Of a stretch of DNA of 32,553 nt, positions 29,362-32,553 are shown in pieces. Origin of the DNA: Chara braunii (taxonomy: Eukaryota; Streptophyta; Charophyceae; Charales; Characeae); NCBI GenBank assembly GCA_003427395.1, contig BFEA01000012.1, positions 2,102,711 through 2,135,263 on the forward strand. The letters are read 5' to 3'. The notes beneath the pieces are model-generated. The model saw nothing but the letters and a program-made list of their open reading frames with translations. It was not told the origin of the DNA and did no database searches. Numbering within the stretch: the first letter of the stretch is position 1; each line of letters begins with the position of its first letter. Made by a program: the position numbers and the translations under genes.

Positions 29362-32159
29362 TGAAAAACTTATAAAAAACAATAAATCTTATAGCCAATC
29401 TGTTGAGTGCAAATCAGCAGAGGTAAGTTAATAAAATTATTACCTTTTACACATCATTTTTAATTATATAAAGGTGAATCAATATGTGAATCGACATGTG
29501 ATCGTTGGTTAAATTGAGTTTCACGAAAACCTTTGTCTGTTTTACAATCTCAACAATAAAATATATGTTTGTCTTTTGTTTTGACTAAAACAAATTTTAA
29601 ACTTTTCAGACTTCTCCTGCCTTATTTATATACCGAGTGTCTAAAGGGTCAACCACTTTCATAAATATTAATTTGTTTCATCCTTTCAAAATTGTTGCAA
29701 TTAAACTTTTATTGCTTGTACTCAGTAACCATACAGGATCCTCTTCAGTTTTGCCTCAAATCTTTATGTCCCTAATGCCTCATTTCATAAATACTTTATA
29801 AATAGAACATCTATTTTCATTCATTATCACAAAAAATTGGAGAGAGAAAAATTCACTATGAATCAATCACTCTTCGTTGATTCAATTTATAAATTTACAA
29901 ATGAAGGTTAATTTAAGATTTTCGCTTTAAACAATGATATTACACAAAAAATTGGGAGTAAGTTTCTTTTATATTAATATGATCATCTTTCAAAATAAGG
30001 ACTTTAAATGTATGGGTTCGTAGAAATACAGTGTTCAGATGTCGGACAACCTTGAGAACTTTCATCCTCATCCGTAATATGTTTTTCGAATATAATTTAG
30101 TATAACAATTTAAGGTAAAAATTAGTTTTTTATTAATTTATCAATATAGTGTCATTGTTTTTTATAACATCGGTCATATAAAACCTTCGTTCATCTCGTG
30201 AGAAATATAACATTTTTTTGATAACCTTCAAAATATTTTTGTTTTCGCTTATTATATAAATATTTTTCATAAAAATATAATATATATTAATTTGATAATA
30301 AAATAATAGCGACTATTAAGTTATAAAACTAAATTGATAAATTAGCGAAGTTTAAGTAAAGTTTACACCTATAATTTTCAAATAGTGGTAGGCGACAGAC
30401 TATATCTGATGACACTCTTTTGTAAACTTATTTGAAGAAGAATACATTTTTGCACATTCGTACAATTTTACAGAGCAATCTCCACTTTTATAAAATGCTT
30501 CAGTTTACCATCTTGCACCCGTTGTATACCTTATTCCACCAAGTAAAATCACTTATCATAAAAATATATTTTAACCATTTAAAAACAAAAAATATTATAT
30601 ATATATAATTTATTTACAATAATAGTAAACAGCATTGTCTCAATGAAAGCCTTAAAAAAACGTTCTTATGAACATTGGAGCAAAGAGCAAAGAACAAAGA
30701 TGACAGTGAGCATCGTTTTCTTAACATTTGAGTGAATGAAAATTAATTCAAGACTTCTTATGAATAATCATAGACGTAATAGAGTGAGTATAAATATTTT
30801 GCCCTGCCTATATAAGATTTTTATAAATGTTTTCCACTTCAGTATTCACAATATATACAACTATGTATATATGATCAAGCGACTCGGTTATAAGTTTTTT
30901 CTAAATTCAACAAATACATTAAAATGTTAAGTTGTTCATTCCAAATAACTTTTACTGTTTCAATCACTACAATTACGTTGTCAAAGTTAGGGCCTCCTCT
31001 AACAAAGGTCGAATGGTTTGAGATAATAAGTTTCAATAAATATTTGTCATTTTTATGGGGAGTAATTTTTACAAATAACTTATTAAACCATCAGTACATT
31101 TTTCGTATGGGAAAATAGGGAAAACTAACAGTTTTCACAGACGCCTGAATTTTTGGAGATCGGGCCCGATGATGACTGCCATTGATAAATCTGATCGGCG
31201 ATCGTCGTTTCGTTTCGGCCGCTGCAAAGGTCGGATGCCTACCCGAGGCCCGCTATTTTCCAAGCGGGTACTGGTGGTTTAAGATATTGATAATATAAAT
31301 GGATATTCAGTTTCTGATCTGTCCACTTATGATTTTCATTAAAAAATAAAAAATATATATCTTTATATATATTAGTAAATAATTGAAACCTCAATAGAAT
31401 GTTTTCATAAATTTGTATTGGTTGATCTTTAATCTCATTATAAATCAAAAAATACAATTCGACCGACAATCCATTGTCGTTGAGAGTTTTATCACCAACT
31501 TCAAAATTTTGTAAACATTAATAGTTATCACAGATCAATATGAGGTTTGTTTATCTTTAGTTAAAAGTTTCACTGTTGTAATGATCCAATGACTGTTTTT
31601 TAAAAATAGTTAATTTTTAACGTTTGCACCTTATATTTTAAAAATTAAAATATCGCTAAAACATAAAATGAAGTATTTTAATAGATCGATGAGTTTTTAT
31701 TTTTTTATCATAGTAAAATGGTTATTATTGAGGTCCCTTCATGAAGACTCGCGCAAAAATAATAAAAGTTTTACAAAATATTATTTCGTCATGAATGATT
31801 TTTTACTTGAAGTCATTGATACCAAATTTGTGATTTATATTTTTGTATTATAAACTTTCGACAAACAATTTGATTATCTTCTTCCCAGATACCAAGTTTA
31901 AATCAATTTTTTTTTTATACGTTATTTCGTATTTAATTTACATTTATACAATTATTTCTCCTATTTTTTTAATTTATGAGTAATATTAATAAGAACAATG
32001 AAAAAAAATTGAAAACCCGATCATCACTTATTGTTAATCAATCCACGTTGATAATTAAGTATAAAACAAAGTCGATACTTACCTATAGTTATGACTTTGA
32101 GGGTTGCAGTAGGAAAACACTCAAGTAGCGGGAATAGGCCTGTGATCAGGATTGTTTGC

Positions 32160-32230
32160 GTTCGGGAGAGGCCGAATGCCCGAACGTTCGGCACCCCCTC
32201 TTGACGCGTTCGACCGTTCGGCCGAACGAG
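32160..32230. repeat. GTTCGG/CCGAAC palindrome island
   Basis: In AT-rich surroundings, the motif GTTCGG or its inverse CCGAAC occurs repeatedly, including the self-complementary CCGAACGTTCGG and CGTTCGGCCGAACG. A GC-rich island with hairpin potential. Confidence 0.8.
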
Positions 32231-32553
32231 GACCCAAATAAAAAATAAACTTCCAAAAAATCTATAAAAAAAATAATGTTATGCAAAAGAATATACTGAA
32301 CAACATTTGCCTCAACGTTACATGGAAATTTTTGACCAAATTCAAACTCAAAATCAAATTATAAAAATAAATAATAATAATAAAAATTACAAAAAATAAA
32401 ATGAGAATAAAATTATGAAGTGGGCGAGCACGTTTTTGACACCGCCATTTTTGGCGATTTTTTTTTTTTTTTACTATGACAAATGCCATGAAAATTTATA
32501 TATGTGTATCTTACGTAATATAGAATTTACAAATAAAGTTAAAAAAAATAATT

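Larger units (their letters stand above)
28081..32553. other. AT-rich region without recognisable genes
   Basis: Strongly AT-rich, with only short frames of fewer than 80 residues that resemble nothing. Dinucleotide microsatellites common to the left are absent. It contains a 77-bp duplication (28305-28457), a palindrome near 29341, and two GC-richer islands (31135-31265 and 32110-32235). Confidence 0.6.

Overview
The window is nuclear DNA of a green-lineage (streptophyte) eukaryote. A large charophyte-type genome such as Chara is my best guess. That rests on a plant-like proteasome protein, long repeat-filled introns, abundant GA/CT and CA microsatellites, and decayed Ty3/gypsy chromoviruses. 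The species is an inference. The sequence itself shows only a large, repeat-rich plant or algal genome.

The main content is one real gene, on the minus strand, that open reading frames alone hide. It encodes proteasome subunit beta type-3 (PBC1/PSMB3) and is split into seven short exons between 27354 and 3425. The exons join in phase at GT-AG junctions to a 204-codon reading frame, the same length as land-plant PBC1. Coding sequence is 615 bp of a 23.9 kb span. Exon 1 carries only the first two codons. The introns are about 1.7, 3.1, 1.3, 1.4, 3.7 and 12.0 kb.

Layout from left to right: 1-1197 is a minus-strand Ty3/gypsy fragment (primer-binding site, protease, start of RT, with gag missing), with its probable LTR to about 1960. 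At 1963-2860 lie tRNA-like sequence and a tandem repeat carrying hairpins. 3425-3473 is the last PBC1 exon. 4439-11640 is a nearly complete but dead Ty3/gypsy chromovirus on the plus strand, lying inside intron 6: 5' LTR, gag, PR, RT, RNase H, integrase, chromodomain, polypurine tract and a truncated 3' LTR. 11640-15499 is repeat-rich intron. 15500-25622 holds exons 6 to 2, separated by microsatellites, minisatellites and two families of short inverted-repeat (foldback/MITE-like) elements. 27349-27354 is exon 1, and 27355-28080 is the presumed promoter and 5' UTR side.

From about 28.1 kb to the end the DNA changes character. It becomes strongly AT-rich, loses the dinucleotide microsatellites, and has no recognisable gene. 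This is either a distinct intergenic compartment or an assembly join.

Points most worth a second look: the split PBC1 gene and its 12 kb transposon-bearing intron; the four-copy hairpin family with a conserved 17-nt loop; the cluster of elements ending in GTCACA at TA-rich sites, including a perfect 83-bp-arm palindrome; active-site mutations in the retroelement; and the composition switch near 28 kb.
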